From Streptomyces griseus (GTDB lineage: Bacteria > Actinomycetota > Actinomycetes > Streptomycetales > Streptomycetaceae): 64,000 bases of DNA. Positions 44,029 through 52,061 of the stretch are shown here, piece after piece (position 1 is the stretch's first letter; each line of letters starts with the position of its first letter). The position numbers and the translations under genes are program-made. The DNA lies in the NCBI RefSeq assembly GCF_001715295.1, contig NZ_MDKB01000003.1:1071954-1135953 (forward strand), written 5' to 3'. The notes under the pieces were generated by a model. The model was not told the DNA's origin and did not search any database. It saw nothing but the letters and a program-made list of their open reading frames with translations.

Positions 44029-44655
44029 ATGCCGGCTCGGTACACCCGCGAGCTGCTCGAAGAAGCGGCACGCGAGACGACCAACTGCAACGACGCCGTT
44101 CGGTGGTGCGGAGGAACACCGACACCAGGGAGCAGACGCTACTTGCGGGCCAAGATGTCGGAATCAGAGATCGACATCTCACACTTCACCGATCCCAGAG
44201 TGCGCCACACAGAAGAGAGGTTGCGCGAATTGGTGGCCTGCTCCAGGAGCGTGGCGGAAGTCGTTCGCCGACTGGGTATCAACCCGGTTGGAGGGAACCA
44301 GGCCCACATCGGCCGCCGGATCGCCACCCTCCGAATCGACACATCGCACTTCTTACGCGCACCCCGAGGCCGCCCAAAAGGCGCCTTGGGCAGCCCCCTG
44401 ACCCTGGGCTCTCCGTCGAACGGCAGAATCCCCGGCGACCGCCTGCACCGGGAGCTTCTCCGGACGGGCATCGCGGAGTTCTGCGCCCTATGCGGCATCG
44501 GCACAGAGTGGAACGGCAGGCCACTGCGGCTCGAGGTCGACCACATGAACGGCGAATGGTGGGACAACCGGCCCGACAATTTGCGCCTGCTCTGCCCCAA
44601 CTGCCATGCCGCTACGGATACCTACCGCGGGCGCAATCGACGGAAGCTCGCATGA
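44029..44655 (+). CDS. HNH endonuclease with two 49-residue repeats
   Basis: Putative nuclease, 208 aa. The HNH domain spans about residues 152-194: CALC, then LRLEVDHMNGEWWDNRPDNL and LCPNCH, so all metal and catalytic positions are present. Before it lie two 49-residue repeats (5-53 and 60-108), each ending ID-x-SHF; the same unit occurs three times in the next gene. The repeats look like small helical DNA-binding modules, by inference. Codon 109 is TTA (44353-44355), so bldA control is possible. GGGGGAC precedes the ATG. The gene overlaps the next one by 4 bp (ATGA). Confidence 0.88.
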   Translation: MPARYTRELLEEAARETTNCNDAVRWCGGTPTPGSRRYLRAKMSESEIDISHFTDPRVRHTEERLRELVACSRSVAEVVRRLGINPVGGNQAHIGRRIATLRIDTSHFLRAPRGRPKGALGSPLTLGSPSNGRIPGDRLHRELLRTGIAEFCALCGIGTEWNGRPLRLEVDHMNGEWWDNRPDNLRLLCPNCHAATDTYRGRNRRKLA

Positions 44656-45527
44656 GCGACCAGAACAAGTATCCGCGCGACTTGCTGACCCGGACCGCGG
44701 CCACCTCGACCAGCCTCGTCGACCTGCTCAGGCGATTGGGCGCGCCGCTGGGCAGCAGGCCTCTCCGCTACGTGCGCGATCGACTGAAGCTCTACGGCAT
44801 CGACACCACGCACTTCGTCGACGAGGCTCTCCCGGAACGACAGCGGCGGTCATACACGCGGGAACTCCTCGAGGAAGCCGCCATCCACGCGCACAGCATC
44901 CGGGAAATGCTGGAGTACATGAACGTCCCGCCTGATGACGGGCCCTACGGCCACATCAGGAAGAGGCTCGACCGCCTAGGGATCGACACCTCACACTTCA
45001 CGGACGGCCGCAGGTACGGGCCACCTCTGACCTCCCGACACGAACTGGCTTCTGCCATCGGGAAGTCCAAAAGCATGGCCGGAGTATTGGAGCATCTGGG
45101 CCATACGAACACCGGCGCGGCTCGCGCCCGCCTAGAACGGAGTCTCGCCGAACACGGCCTCTCAACCGCCCACTTCACCGGACAGGGACACACCAGAGGC
45201 TCCAGCTCTCCTCACCGCAAGGCTGCATCCGAGATCCTTCAGCGCCGGGAGTCCGGCGCCGCACGGACCCGAACCACACTCCTGCGCCGTGCACTCGATG
45301 AGATCGGACGCCCGCGCGTGTGTTCCGCGTGTGGCATCGGGGACACCTGGCAGGGCAAGCGTCTGGTACTGGAGATCGATCACATCAACGGTGACCATCT
45401 GGACAATTGCCGGGAGAACCTGCGCTACTTGTGTCCGTCATGCCACAGCCAGACCGCAACCTTCTCAAAGCGGCGAAGGTACACCCAGTACAGTAGTGAA
45501 ACGCGGGCCCGTACCCCAGCAGGCTAG
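44652..45527 (+). CDS. HNH endonuclease with three 49-residue repeats, overlapping a tRNA
   Basis: Putative nuclease, 291 aa, paralogue of the gene upstream. Repeats lie at 7-55, 68-116 and 127-175, each exactly 49 residues and ending GIDTTHF, GIDTSHF and GLSTAHF. The HNH domain is at about 224-268 (CSAC, then LVLEIDHINGDHLDNCRENL and LCPSCH), preceded by a basic linker RTRTTLLRRALDEIGRPRV. The gene ends inside the tRNA at 45505: its TAG stop is in the D-loop region. So its last seven codons and the tRNA 5' end share DNA. Translation is coupled to the first HNH gene (ATGA). Confidence 0.88.
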   Translation: MSDQNKYPRDLLTRTAATSTSLVDLLRRLGAPLGSRPLRYVRDRLKLYGIDTTHFVDEALPERQRRSYTRELLEEAAIHAHSIREMLEYMNVPPDDGPYGHIRKRLDRLGIDTSHFTDGRRYGPPLTSRHELASAIGKSKSMAGVLEHLGHTNTGAARARLERSLAEHGLSTAHFTGQGHTRGSSSPHRKAASEILQRRESGAARTRTTLLRRALDEIGRPRVCSACGIGDTWQGKRLVLEIDHINGDHLDNCRENLRYLCPSCHSQTATFSKRRRYTQYSSETRARTPAG

Positions 45528-45579
45528 AGGGCGCCGGCTTAGAACCGGTGTGTCGTGGGTTCAAATCCCACCGGGCCCA
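45505..45579 (+). tRNA. tRNA with anticodon TAG and short variable loop
   Basis: A complete cloverleaf can be drawn: acceptor GGGCCCG/CGGGCCC (7 bp), a D-arm of CCC/GGG, an anticodon stem GCCGG/CCGGT with loop CTTAGAA, a 5-nt variable loop GTGTC, a T-arm GTGGG-TTCAAAT-CCCAC, and discriminator A. The anticodon is TAG (45540-45542), matching the Leu codon CUA. Bacterial leucine tRNAs normally have a long variable arm, so identity is uncertain. CCA is not encoded. The 5' end overlaps the HNH gene. Confidence 0.82.
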
Positions 45580-45584
45580 CAGGC

Positions 45585-45629
45585 GAAATGAGGCCTTTAC
45601 CTTCACATCGAAGGTAAAGGCCTCATTTC
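45585..45629. terminator. perfect 20-bp hairpin between the tRNA and rdgB
   Basis: GAAATGAGGCCTTTACCTTC and its exact complement surround the loop ACATC. The stem is unusually AT-rich for the region and bounded by AAAT/ATTT, so it can serve as a terminator in both directions for the tRNA and for rdgB. Confidence 0.85.
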
Positions 45630-45631
45630 TG

Positions 45632-46234
45632 TCAGCCCACCAGCTCCCGCACCACCGGTACCAGCGCCCGGAACGCCTTCCCCCGGTGGCTGATCGCGTT
45701 CTTCTCCGCCGGGCTCAGCTCCGCGCAGGTCCGGGTCTCGTCGTCCGGCTGGAGGATCGGGTCGTAGCCGAAGCCGTTCGTGCCGGCGGGGACGTGGCGC
45801 AGGATGCCGGTGAGGCGGCCCTCCACCACGCGTTCCGTACCGTCGGGGAGGGCGAGGGCGGCGGCGCAGGCGAAGTAGGCCCCGCGGTGAGGCTCGGCGA
45901 TGTCGGAGAGCTGGGCCAGGAGCAGGTTCAGGTTGGCGCGGTCGTCGCCGTGGGTGCCGGCCCAGCGGGCCGAGAAGATGCCGGGGGCGCCGCCGAGTAC
46001 GTCGACGCAGAGGCCGGAGTCGTCGGCGACGGCCGGGTGGCCGGTGGCGCGGGCCAGGGCGTGGGCCTTGAGGAGGGCGTTCTCGGCGAAGGTGACGCCG
46101 GTTTCCTTCACGTCGGGGATCTCGGGGTAGGCGTCCGCGCCGACGAGTTCGTGGGTGAGTCCCGCGTCGGCGAGGATCGCGTGGAGTTCGGTGACTTTCC
46201 CGGCGTTGCGGGTGGCGAGGATGAGGCGAGTCAT
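45632..46234 (-). CDS. rdgB: XTP/dITP pyrophosphatase RdgB/HAM1
   Basis: House-cleaning nucleotide pyrophosphatase, 200 aa, hydrolysing dITP and XTP to monophosphates to keep deaminated purines out of DNA. Motifs are LILATRNAGKVTEL at the start, FAENALLKAHALARATG, VADDSGLCVDVLGG, TNGFGYDPIL and NAISHRGKAFRAL. All match the family. It follows rph in the same direction, with a lipoprotein gene between, an arrangement usual in actinobacteria. Confidence 0.96.
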   Translation of the reverse strand: MTRLILATRNAGKVTELHAILADAGLTHELVGADAYPEIPDVKETGVTFAENALLKAHALARATGHPAVADDSGLCVDVLGGAPGIFSARWAGTHGDDRANLNLLLAQLSDIAEPHRGAYFACAAALALPDGTERVVEGRLTGILRHVPAGTNGFGYDPILQPDDETRTCAELSPAEKNAISHRGKAFRALVPVVRELVG

Positions 46235-46253
46235 GCCTCGATTATCACCGGGG

Positions 46254-46652
46254 TCACGGCGTGCAGATTTTGCCCATCTCGGTGGCGGCGTCGGTGACGG
46301 GCGTGATGTCGGGGGTGGCGTCGCCCTTCTCGAGGGAGGCGCGGACGTTGGTGACGCCTGCCTGGAGGTCGTCGACGGCCTTGCCGAGGTCGGCGTCGTC
46401 CGTGGTGTCGCCGAGGTTCTCGAGTTCCTTGTCGATCCGGTCCAGTGCCTCGGACGCCTGCGTGGGGTCGTCGGAGGCGCTGGATATCGCCTGCTGGAGG
46501 TTGTCGACGCTGGTGGCTATGGCGTCGGCGGTGCGGACGCAGTCGAGGGCCTTGTCGACGGCTCCGCAGCCGACCGCCGCCACGAGGGTCAGCAGGGTGG
46601 CGGTGACGGCGAGCGCGGTGCGGTGGTGGCGGCTGTGGCGGCGCGAGGCCAT
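46254..46652 (-). CDS. putative lipoprotein
   Basis: Small secreted protein, 132 aa, between rph and rdgB. A lipoprotein signal (RRHSRHHRTALAVTATLLTL, then VAAVGC) is followed by an acidic helical domain with heptad-like spacing (AIATSVDNLQQAISSASDD, LDRIDKELENLGDTTDDADL). Three cysteines follow the lipobox. GGGGAGGG lies 7 bp before the ATG at 46652. Function unknown. Confidence 0.8.
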   Translation of the reverse strand: MASRRHSRHHRTALAVTATLLTLVAAVGCGAVDKALDCVRTADAIATSVDNLQQAISSASDDPTQASEALDRIDKELENLGDTTDDADLGKAVDDLQAGVTNVRASLEKGDATPDITPVTDAATEMGKICTP

Positions 46653-46754
46653 GGTGCGGTCCCTCCCCGGGGGCGGATACGTGGACGGGCGCACGGTTCG
46701 ACCCGTGCGCCCGTATCCGCTACGACGCCGTGCGCTGCCTTCTTGGTTGCTTCT

Positions 46755-47492
46755 TTACTCGCCGAGCGTGCGGGCGAGCGCCTCGTTCTGCAGGGCCGCC
46801 AGGTCGGCGCAGCCGGCGGTGGCGAGGTCGAGGAGGGCGCTCAGTTCGGTGCGGTCGAAGGGCTGGGCCTCGGCGGTGCCCTGCACCTCGACGAAGCGGC
46901 CGTCGCCGGTGCAGACGACATTCATGTCGGTCTCGGCGCGGACGTCCTCCTCGTAGCAGAGGTCGAGGAGGGGGGTGCCGTCGACGATGCCGACGCTGAT
47001 CGCGGCGACGGTGTCGGTCAGGGGCTTGCGGCCGTGCTTGACGATCTTCTTCCCCTGGGCCCAGGTGACGGCGTCGGCGAGGGCGACGTAGGCGCCGGTG
47101 ATCGCTGCGGTGCGGGTCCCGCCGTCGGCCTGGAGGACGTCACAGTCCAGGACGATGGTGTTCTCGCCGAGGGCCTTGTAGTCGATGACCGCGCGCAGGG
47201 AGCGTCCGATGAGGCGGCTGATCTCGTGGGTGCGCCCGCCGATCTTGCCGCGTACGGCTTCGCGGTCGCCACGGGTGTTGGTGGCGCGGGGGAGCATGGA
47301 GTATTCGGCGGTGACCCAGCCTTCGCCGCTGCCCTTGCGCCAGCGGGGGACGCCTTCGGTGACGGAGGCGGTGCAGAAGACCTTGGTGTCGCCGAAGGAG
47401 ACGAGGACGGAGCCTTCGGCGTGCTTGCTCCATCCGCGTTCGATGGTGACGGGGCGGAGCTGGGCGGGGGTGCGGCCGTCGATACGAGACAT
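46755..47492 (-). CDS. rph: ribonuclease PH
   Basis: Phosphorolytic 3' exoribonuclease that trims tRNA 3' ends, 245 aa. Motifs: RPVTIERGWSKHAEGSVLVS at the start, GWVTAEYSMLPRATNTRGDR, EISRLIGRSLRAVIDYKALG with phosphate-binding Arg residues, DCDVLQADGGTRTAAITGAY and NVVCTGDGRFVEVQGTAEAQ. Full length for the family. Confidence 0.97.
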   Translation of the reverse strand: MSRIDGRTPAQLRPVTIERGWSKHAEGSVLVSFGDTKVFCTASVTEGVPRWRKGSGEGWVTAEYSMLPRATNTRGDREAVRGKIGGRTHEISRLIGRSLRAVIDYKALGENTIVLDCDVLQADGGTRTAAITGAYVALADAVTWAQGKKIVKHGRKPLTDTVAAISVGIVDGTPLLDLCYEEDVRAETDMNVVCTGDGRFVEVQGTAEAQPFDRTELSALLDLATAGCADLAALQNEALARTLGE

Positions 47493-47669
47493 GGCGTCGA
47501 GCCTATCGGCTGGTGGGGATGACTCCGTTCGGGTGCTCGTGCGGGGAGGGCGGGGCCTGTGACGCCGCGGGCCCCGTTCCCGGGCCGTGGGGGCGGCGGG
47601 AGCGGGGCCTGCGGTGCGGGACGGGTGGGACCGCGGTGGGTGAGCCGGGGTGGGCCGTGGGTCAGGAGG

Positions 47670-47903
47670 TCACATCATGTCTTCGATGTCGGCGGCGATG
47701 GGGTCGGCGTCGGTACCGATGACGACCTGGATCGCGGTGCCCATCTTCACGACGCCGTGGGCGCCGGCGGCCTTGAGCGCGGCTTCGTCGACCTTGCTGG
47801 GGTCGTGGACCTCGGTGCGGAGGCGGGTGATGCAGCCCTCGATCTCGTCGATGTTGTCGATACCGCCGAGCCCGGCGACGATCTTCTCAGCCTTGCTGGC
47901 CAT
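47670..47903 (-). CDS. nagF: PTS EIIB component for N-acetylglucosamine
   Basis: Phosphocarrier subunit IIB of the glucose/GlcNAc PTS family, 77 aa. The phospho-accepting Cys is in DEIEGCITRLRTEV, near residue 24. MASKAEKIVAGLGG starts the protein and GTAIQVVIGTDADPIAADIE ends it. The divergent neighbours are two EIIC genes, as in the nagF-nagE1-nagE2 locus of S. coelicolor. A DasR box in the shared intergenic region implies induction by glucosamine-6-phosphate. Confidence 0.93.
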   Translation of the reverse strand: MASKAEKIVAGLGGIDNIDEIEGCITRLRTEVHDPSKVDEAALKAAGAHGVVKMGTAIQVVIGTDADPIAADIEDMM

Positions 47904-48061
47904 GTCCTTCTCCTGGTCTGTGCGTGCGTGGGCGGCCCACCGTGGGTCCGTTTCGTCAAGGTAACGCACGGTTGGCCCACCTTCACGGGCGGGTAACCGC
48001 ACGGTCCCCGATGATGACGTGACCGGCGCCCTGCCTGCAGGCGGGCTCCGACCGTACGACA

Positions 48062-48077
48062 ACTGGTCTACACCAGT
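48062..48077. promoter_or_regulatory. DasR-responsive element (dre) between nagF and nagE1
   Basis: ACTGGTCTACACCAGT differs by one base from a perfect palindrome and fits the DasR consensus (ACTGGTCTAGACCAGT). It ends 42 bp before nagE1 and could control both directions. Confidence 0.9.
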
Positions 48078-48119
48078 ATGCGACGCCTGCCAAACCTGGC
48101 GTGTTCCGGGAGGATGCCG

Positions 48120-49379
48120 ATGAGTGCGAGCCCGGCTGCGGCACCGCAGCGTGCGTGGTGGAACGGGCCGGTGCAGGGCTTGCAGAAGGTGGGCCGGAGC
48201 CTGCAGTTGCCGGTGGCCGTGCTGCCTGCGGCGGGCCTGCTGGTGAGCCTGGGCAACCTGTTCGACTCCTCTCTGCACGGCACCTTCTGGGACAAGTTCG
48301 CCACCGTCCTGCTGAACGGCGGAACGGCGATCCTCGACGGCCAGGTGGGTCTGCCCCTGCTCTTCTGCATCGGTGTGGCGATCGGATTCGCGAAGAAGGC
48401 CGACGGTTCGACGGCGCTGGCGGCGGTCGTGGGCTTCCTCGTCTACCGGGGCGTGCTGGCCGCTTTCCCCGTGGCCGACTCGGTGACCGCGGCGACCCCG
48501 GACGGCGTCCCGCAGAACCCCGGCGTCCTGGGCGGCATCATCATCGGCCTGCTCACGGCGGTGGTCTGGCAGCGCTACCACCGCACGAAGCTGGTCGACT
48601 GGCTCGGCTTCTTCAACGGGCGCCGACTCGTGCCGATCCTGATGGCGTTCCTCTGCGTGGTCCTGGGCGTCCTGTTCGGGCTGCTGTGGCAGCCGGTGGG
48701 CGACGCGCTGACCTGGTTCGCCAAGCACCTGATCGACCTCGGCGCCTGGGGCGCCGCGATCTTCGGGTTCGCGAACCGGCTGCTGATCCCGATCGGCATG
48801 CACCAGTTCCTGAACACCTTCTTCTGGTTCCAGGCGGGCGAGTTCACGGGGAGCGACGGCAAGACCGTACAGGGCGACATCTCCCGCTTCTTCGCGGAGG
48901 ACCCGACGGCGGGGCAGTTCACCTCGGGCTTCTTCCCGATCATGATGTTCGGCCTGCCGGCGGCGGCTCTGGCGATCGCCCACACCGCACGGCCGGAGCG
49001 CCGCAAGGAGGTCGCGGGGCTGATGCTGTCCGTGGCCCTGACGTCGTTCGTGACGGGGGTGACGGAGCCGTTGGAGTTCTCGTTCCTGTTCGTCGCGCCA
49101 CTGCTGTACGGCGTCCACGCGGTTCTCACCGGCGTGTCGATGGGGGTCACCTGGGCCTTCGGGGTGCACGCGGGGTTCAGCTTCTCCGCGGGGCTGATCG
49201 ACTACGTCGTCAACTGGCACCTGGACACGAAGCCGTGGCTGATCATCCCCATCGGGTTGTGTTTCGCGGTGATCTATTATGTTGTCTTCCGGTTCGCGAT
49301 CACCACGTTCGATCTCCAGACCCCCGGGCGAGAGCCCGTCGAGGAGGAGAGGAAGACGGAGGAGGACCTCACGAAGTAG
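48120..49379 (+). CDS. nagE1: PTS EIIC permease, GlcNAc/glucose family
   Basis: Membrane component IIC, 419 aa, about ten membrane segments. LQKVGRSLQLPVAVLPAAGL at the start, FCIGVAIGFAKKADGSTALA, then IPIGMHQFLNTFFWFQAGEF and the substrate-site motif TGVTEPLEFSFLFVAP are typical. No IIA or IIB domain is fused; NagF supplies IIB. The ATG at 48120 has GGGAGG 6 bp upstream. Symbol by synteny with S. coelicolor, where NagE2 is the main GlcNAc transporter and the NagE1 role is unclear. Confidence 0.9.
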   Translation: MSASPAAAPQRAWWNGPVQGLQKVGRSLQLPVAVLPAAGLLVSLGNLFDSSLHGTFWDKFATVLLNGGTAILDGQVGLPLLFCIGVAIGFAKKADGSTALAAVVGFLVYRGVLAAFPVADSVTAATPDGVPQNPGVLGGIIIGLLTAVVWQRYHRTKLVDWLGFFNGRRLVPILMAFLCVVLGVLFGLLWQPVGDALTWFAKHLIDLGAWGAAIFGFANRLLIPIGMHQFLNTFFWFQAGEFTGSDGKTVQGDISRFFAEDPTAGQFTSGFFPIMMFGLPAAALAIAHTARPERRKEVAGLMLSVALTSFVTGVTEPLEFSFLFVAPLLYGVHAVLTGVSMGVTWAFGVHAGFSFSAGLIDYVVNWHLDTKPWLIIPIGLCFAVIYYVVFRFAITTFDLQTPGREPVEEERKTEEDLTK

Positions 49380-49398
49380 AGGCTCTCCCCGTTCCGCA

Positions 49399-49429
49399 AG
49401 GCCCTCGGACCCGCCGGTCCGGGGGCCTT
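49399..49429 (+). terminator. terminator after nagE1
   Basis: AAGGCCCTCGGACC pairs with GGTCCGGGGGCCTT around CGCC, 20 bp after the stop; one wobble in the stem. Confidence 0.75.
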
Positions 49430-49515
49430 CGCCGTGTCACCCACGGTGGTGACGGAACTACAGGGCAAACAGGGAGGGAATTGCAGGTTCCTTATCTATC
49501 CCTCACCGTGCTAAA

Positions 49516-49548
49516 ACTGGTCTACACCACTGAGTGGTCCAGACCACG
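49516..49548 (+). promoter_or_regulatory. two tandem dre sites upstream of nagE2
   Basis: ACTGGTCTACACCACT (49516-49531) and AGTGGTCCAGACCACG (49533-49548) both match the DasR consensus and are one base apart. Tandem sites suggest cooperative, tighter repression than for nagE1. Confidence 0.9.
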
Positions 49549-49631
49549 CGGCCGTCCCCCGCCGCGTTCCTCGAGTCGCCGCCCCCGGAAATCCCGTCCC
49601 TGGCGGCGCCTTGCCTTACTGGAGGAAGTTG

Positions 49632-50885
49632 ATGAGTACGGACACCGCTGCGGCGGCGGCTCCCGCGAAGAAGCGGGGCTCCGGCGTGTTCCAGGGCCTG
49701 CAGAAGGTGGGGCGCAGCCTGCAGCTGCCGATCGCCGTGCTGCCTGCGGCGGGCCTCATGGTGCGGCTGGGACAGCCGGACGTCTTCGGCGCCGACGGCC
49801 TCGGCTGGGACAAGGTCGCCGCGGTATTCGGCAACGCAGGCGGCGCGATCACCGGCAACCTGCCGATCCTGTTCTGTATAGGTGTCGCCATCGGCTTCGC
49901 GAAGAAGGCCGACGGGTCCACCGCCCTCGCCGCCCTTGTCGGCTTCCTGGTGTACAGCAAGGTCCTCGAAGCCTTCCCGGTCACCGAAGCGGTGGTCCAG
50001 AAGGGCGCGGACGTCGCTGCGACTTACAACGACCCGGGAGTGCTCGGCGGCATCATCATGGGCCTGCTGTCCGCAGTCCTGTGGCAGCGGTATCACCGCA
50101 AGAAGCTGGTCGACTGGCTCGGCTTCTTCAACGGCCGCCGTCTCGTCCCGATCATCATGGCCTTCGTCGGCGTGATCGTCGGCGTGTTCTTCGGCTTGGT
50201 CTGGGAGCCCATCGGCGAGGGCATCGGCAACTTCGGTGAGTGGATGACCGGTCTCGGCTCGGGCGGCGCCGCCCTGTTCGGCCTGATCAACCGCGGCCTG
50301 ATCCCGATCGGCATGCACCAGTTCGTCAACACCGTCGCGTGGTTCCAGCTCGGTGACTTCACCGACGCCGCCGGCGAGGTCGCACACGGCGACTACGGCC
50401 GCTTCCTCGCAGGCGACCCGTCCGCCGGAATGTTCATGTCCGGCTTCTTCCCCATCATGATGTTCGGCCTCCCGGCCGCGGCCATCGCCATGGCCCACAG
50501 CGCCCGCCCCGAGCGCCGCAAGGCTGTGATGGGCATGATGATTTCCCTGGCGCTGACCTCGTTCGTCACCGGTGTGACGGAGCCCATCGAGTTCTCGTTC
50601 ATGTTCATCGCACCGCTGCTGTACGTGATCCACGCCGTCCTCACGGCTCTCTCACTCGCCGTCACCTGGGCCCTCGGCGTGCACGCGGGCTTCAATTTCT
50701 CGGCCGGTCTCATCGACTACGCCCTCTACTGGAAACTCGACACCAAGCCGTGGCTGATCATCCCGATCGGTCTGGTCTTCGCGGTGATCTACTACGTGGT
50801 CTTCCGCTTCGCCATCACGAAGTTCAACCTCACCACCCCGGGGCGTGAGCCCGAGGAGGAGGTCGAGGACCTCACCAAGGCGTAA
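49632..50885 (+). CDS. nagE2: PTS EIIC permease for N-acetylglucosamine
   Basis: Membrane component IIC, 417 aa, about 65% identical by eye to the preceding permease. GLQKVGRSLQLPIAVLPAAG, FCIGVAIGFAKKADGSTALA, WLGFFNGRRLVPIIMAF, then GMHQFVNTVAWFQLGDF and TGVTEPIEFSFMFIAP. In S. coelicolor NagE2 with NagF imports and phosphorylates GlcNAc, a key nutrient and developmental signal. GGAGGAAG lies 6 bp before the ATG. Its own promoter carries two DasR boxes. Confidence 0.93.
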   Translation: MSTDTAAAAAPAKKRGSGVFQGLQKVGRSLQLPIAVLPAAGLMVRLGQPDVFGADGLGWDKVAAVFGNAGGAITGNLPILFCIGVAIGFAKKADGSTALAALVGFLVYSKVLEAFPVTEAVVQKGADVAATYNDPGVLGGIIMGLLSAVLWQRYHRKKLVDWLGFFNGRRLVPIIMAFVGVIVGVFFGLVWEPIGEGIGNFGEWMTGLGSGGAALFGLINRGLIPIGMHQFVNTVAWFQLGDFTDAAGEVAHGDYGRFLAGDPSAGMFMSGFFPIMMFGLPAAAIAMAHSARPERRKAVMGMMISLALTSFVTGVTEPIEFSFMFIAPLLYVIHAVLTALSLAVTWALGVHAGFNFSAGLIDYALYWKLDTKPWLIIPIGLVFAVIYYVVFRFAITKFNLTTPGREPEEEVEDLTKA

Positions 50886-50902
50886 CCCGGACGGTGTACG
50901 AC

Positions 50903-50942
50903 GAGGGCCTCCACCTCCCGAACAGGGATGGTGGGGGCCCTC
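50903..50942 (+). terminator. terminator after nagE2
   Basis: GAGGGCCTCCAC pairs with GTGGGGGCCCTC (one U-G wobble) over a 16-nt loop, 18 bp past the stop. Confidence 0.7.
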
Positions 50943-51010
50943 TTCGTGCCCGGCTCCCGGTGCCCCTCCGGACCCAGTGCCGTGATCGGCAATGTTTGCC
51001 CCATGAGGAG

Positions 51011-51109
51011 CGTCGTCCGGCGCGTGCGATCGCAAGGCGGCCGGAAGTCCTGGTAGCGGAGCTACCAGGACTTCCGGCCAACGAGGTGAGCGTGCGTGCT
51101 GGGCGGCGG
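51011..51109. mobile_element. family 1 repeat core, copy C, with perfect 19-bp hairpin
   Basis: Shares GTCCGGCGCGTGCG, the central TAGCGGAGCT and GAGCGTGCGTGC with copies A (30858) and B (60139), but lacks their outer inverted repeats. Its centre is a perfect palindrome: GGCCGGAAGTCCTGGTAGC (51039-51057), GGA loop, and the exact complement (51061-51079). It lies between nagE2 and the convergent MBL gene, where it may also act as a terminator. Confidence 0.65.
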
Positions 51110-51137
51110 GACGGGGTAGAGCTTGCCGGGAGGGGCG

Positions 51138-51890
51138 CTAGATCTCGTACACCGCGCCGGGCGCGGCGAGCTCGACCGGGCCGGCGTAGACCTCGCGTGC
51201 GTCGGCGAGGTTGCGTTCGGCGTCCGTCCACGGCGGGATGTGCGTGAGGACCAGGCGTCCGGCTCCGGCGCGTGCGGCGTACTCGCCCGCTTCGCGGCCG
51301 TTGAGGTGGAGGTCCGGGATGTCCTCCTTGCCGTGGACGAAGGAGGCTTCGCAGAGGAACAGATCGGCGTCCTCGGCGAGTTCGGCCAGCGCTTCGCAGG
51401 TGCCCGTGTCTCCGGAGTAGACGAGGGAGCGGCCGTCGTGTTCGATGCGAATGCCGAACGTGTCGACGGGGTGGCGGACTTTCTCGGTGCGGACCGAGAA
51501 GGGGCCGATCTCGAACGAACCCGGCTTGAGCGTGTGGAAGTCGAAGACCTCGCCCATGGCGTGGTCGGACGGGGTGTCGCCGTGGGCGGTGGTCAGCCGC
51601 TGCTCGGTGCCCTCGGGTCCGTACACGGGGATGGCGGCGGGGCGTCCGCCGTCGAAACGGTAGTACCGCACGACGAAGTACGCGCACATGTCGATGCAGT
51701 GGTCGGCGTGGAGGTGGCTGAGGAAGATGGCGTCGAGGTCGTAGAGACCGACATGGCGCTGCAGCTCGCCGAGGGCGCCGTTGCCCATGTCGAGGAGCAG
51801 CCGGAAGCCGTCGGCCTCTACGAGGTAGCTCGAGCACGCCGAACCCGCGGAGGGGAACGAGCCGGAGCAGCCGACGACGGTGAGCTTCAT
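51138..51890 (-). CDS. MBL-fold metallo-hydrolase (RNase Z-like)
   Basis: Metallo-beta-lactamase-fold hydrolase, 250 aa. The zinc motif is FLSHLHADHCIDM (HxHxDH) near residue 60, with GDTGTCEALAELA and SFVHGKEDIPDLHLNGREAG then LTHIPPW supplying the later ligands. The start MKLTVVGCSGSFPSAGSACS is typical of the RNase Z-like/AttM-type group common in actinobacteria. Substrate unknown. GGGAGG lies 10 bp before the ATG at 51890. Confidence 0.92.
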   Translation of the reverse strand: MKLTVVGCSGSFPSAGSACSSYLVEADGFRLLLDMGNGALGELQRHVGLYDLDAIFLSHLHADHCIDMCAYFVVRYYRFDGGRPAAIPVYGPEGTEQRLTTAHGDTPSDHAMGEVFDFHTLKPGSFEIGPFSVRTEKVRHPVDTFGIRIEHDGRSLVYSGDTGTCEALAELAEDADLFLCEASFVHGKEDIPDLHLNGREAGEYAARAGAGRLVLTHIPPWTDAERNLADAREVYAGPVELAAPGAVYEI

Positions 51891-52061
51891 GGAGCGTGAA
51901 CCTCCGGGAGTGGGTACGGGGAGGGTTCGTGCGGTCCGTCGAGCGTAAGGCGCGAAACCGGTGGTCGCTCCTCCACGGCCTGTCGTTGTGGGGGAACTCA
52001 CCTGTGCTGTCACCGGTTCGACGGAAGCCCCGGGGCGTGGGGACACGGGTACGGTCGGGTG

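Noticed and set aside
44029..45629. Integrated prophage or ICE at the tRNA
   Set aside because: No integrase, excisionase or att duplication is visible; only two HNH genes adjoin the tRNA.
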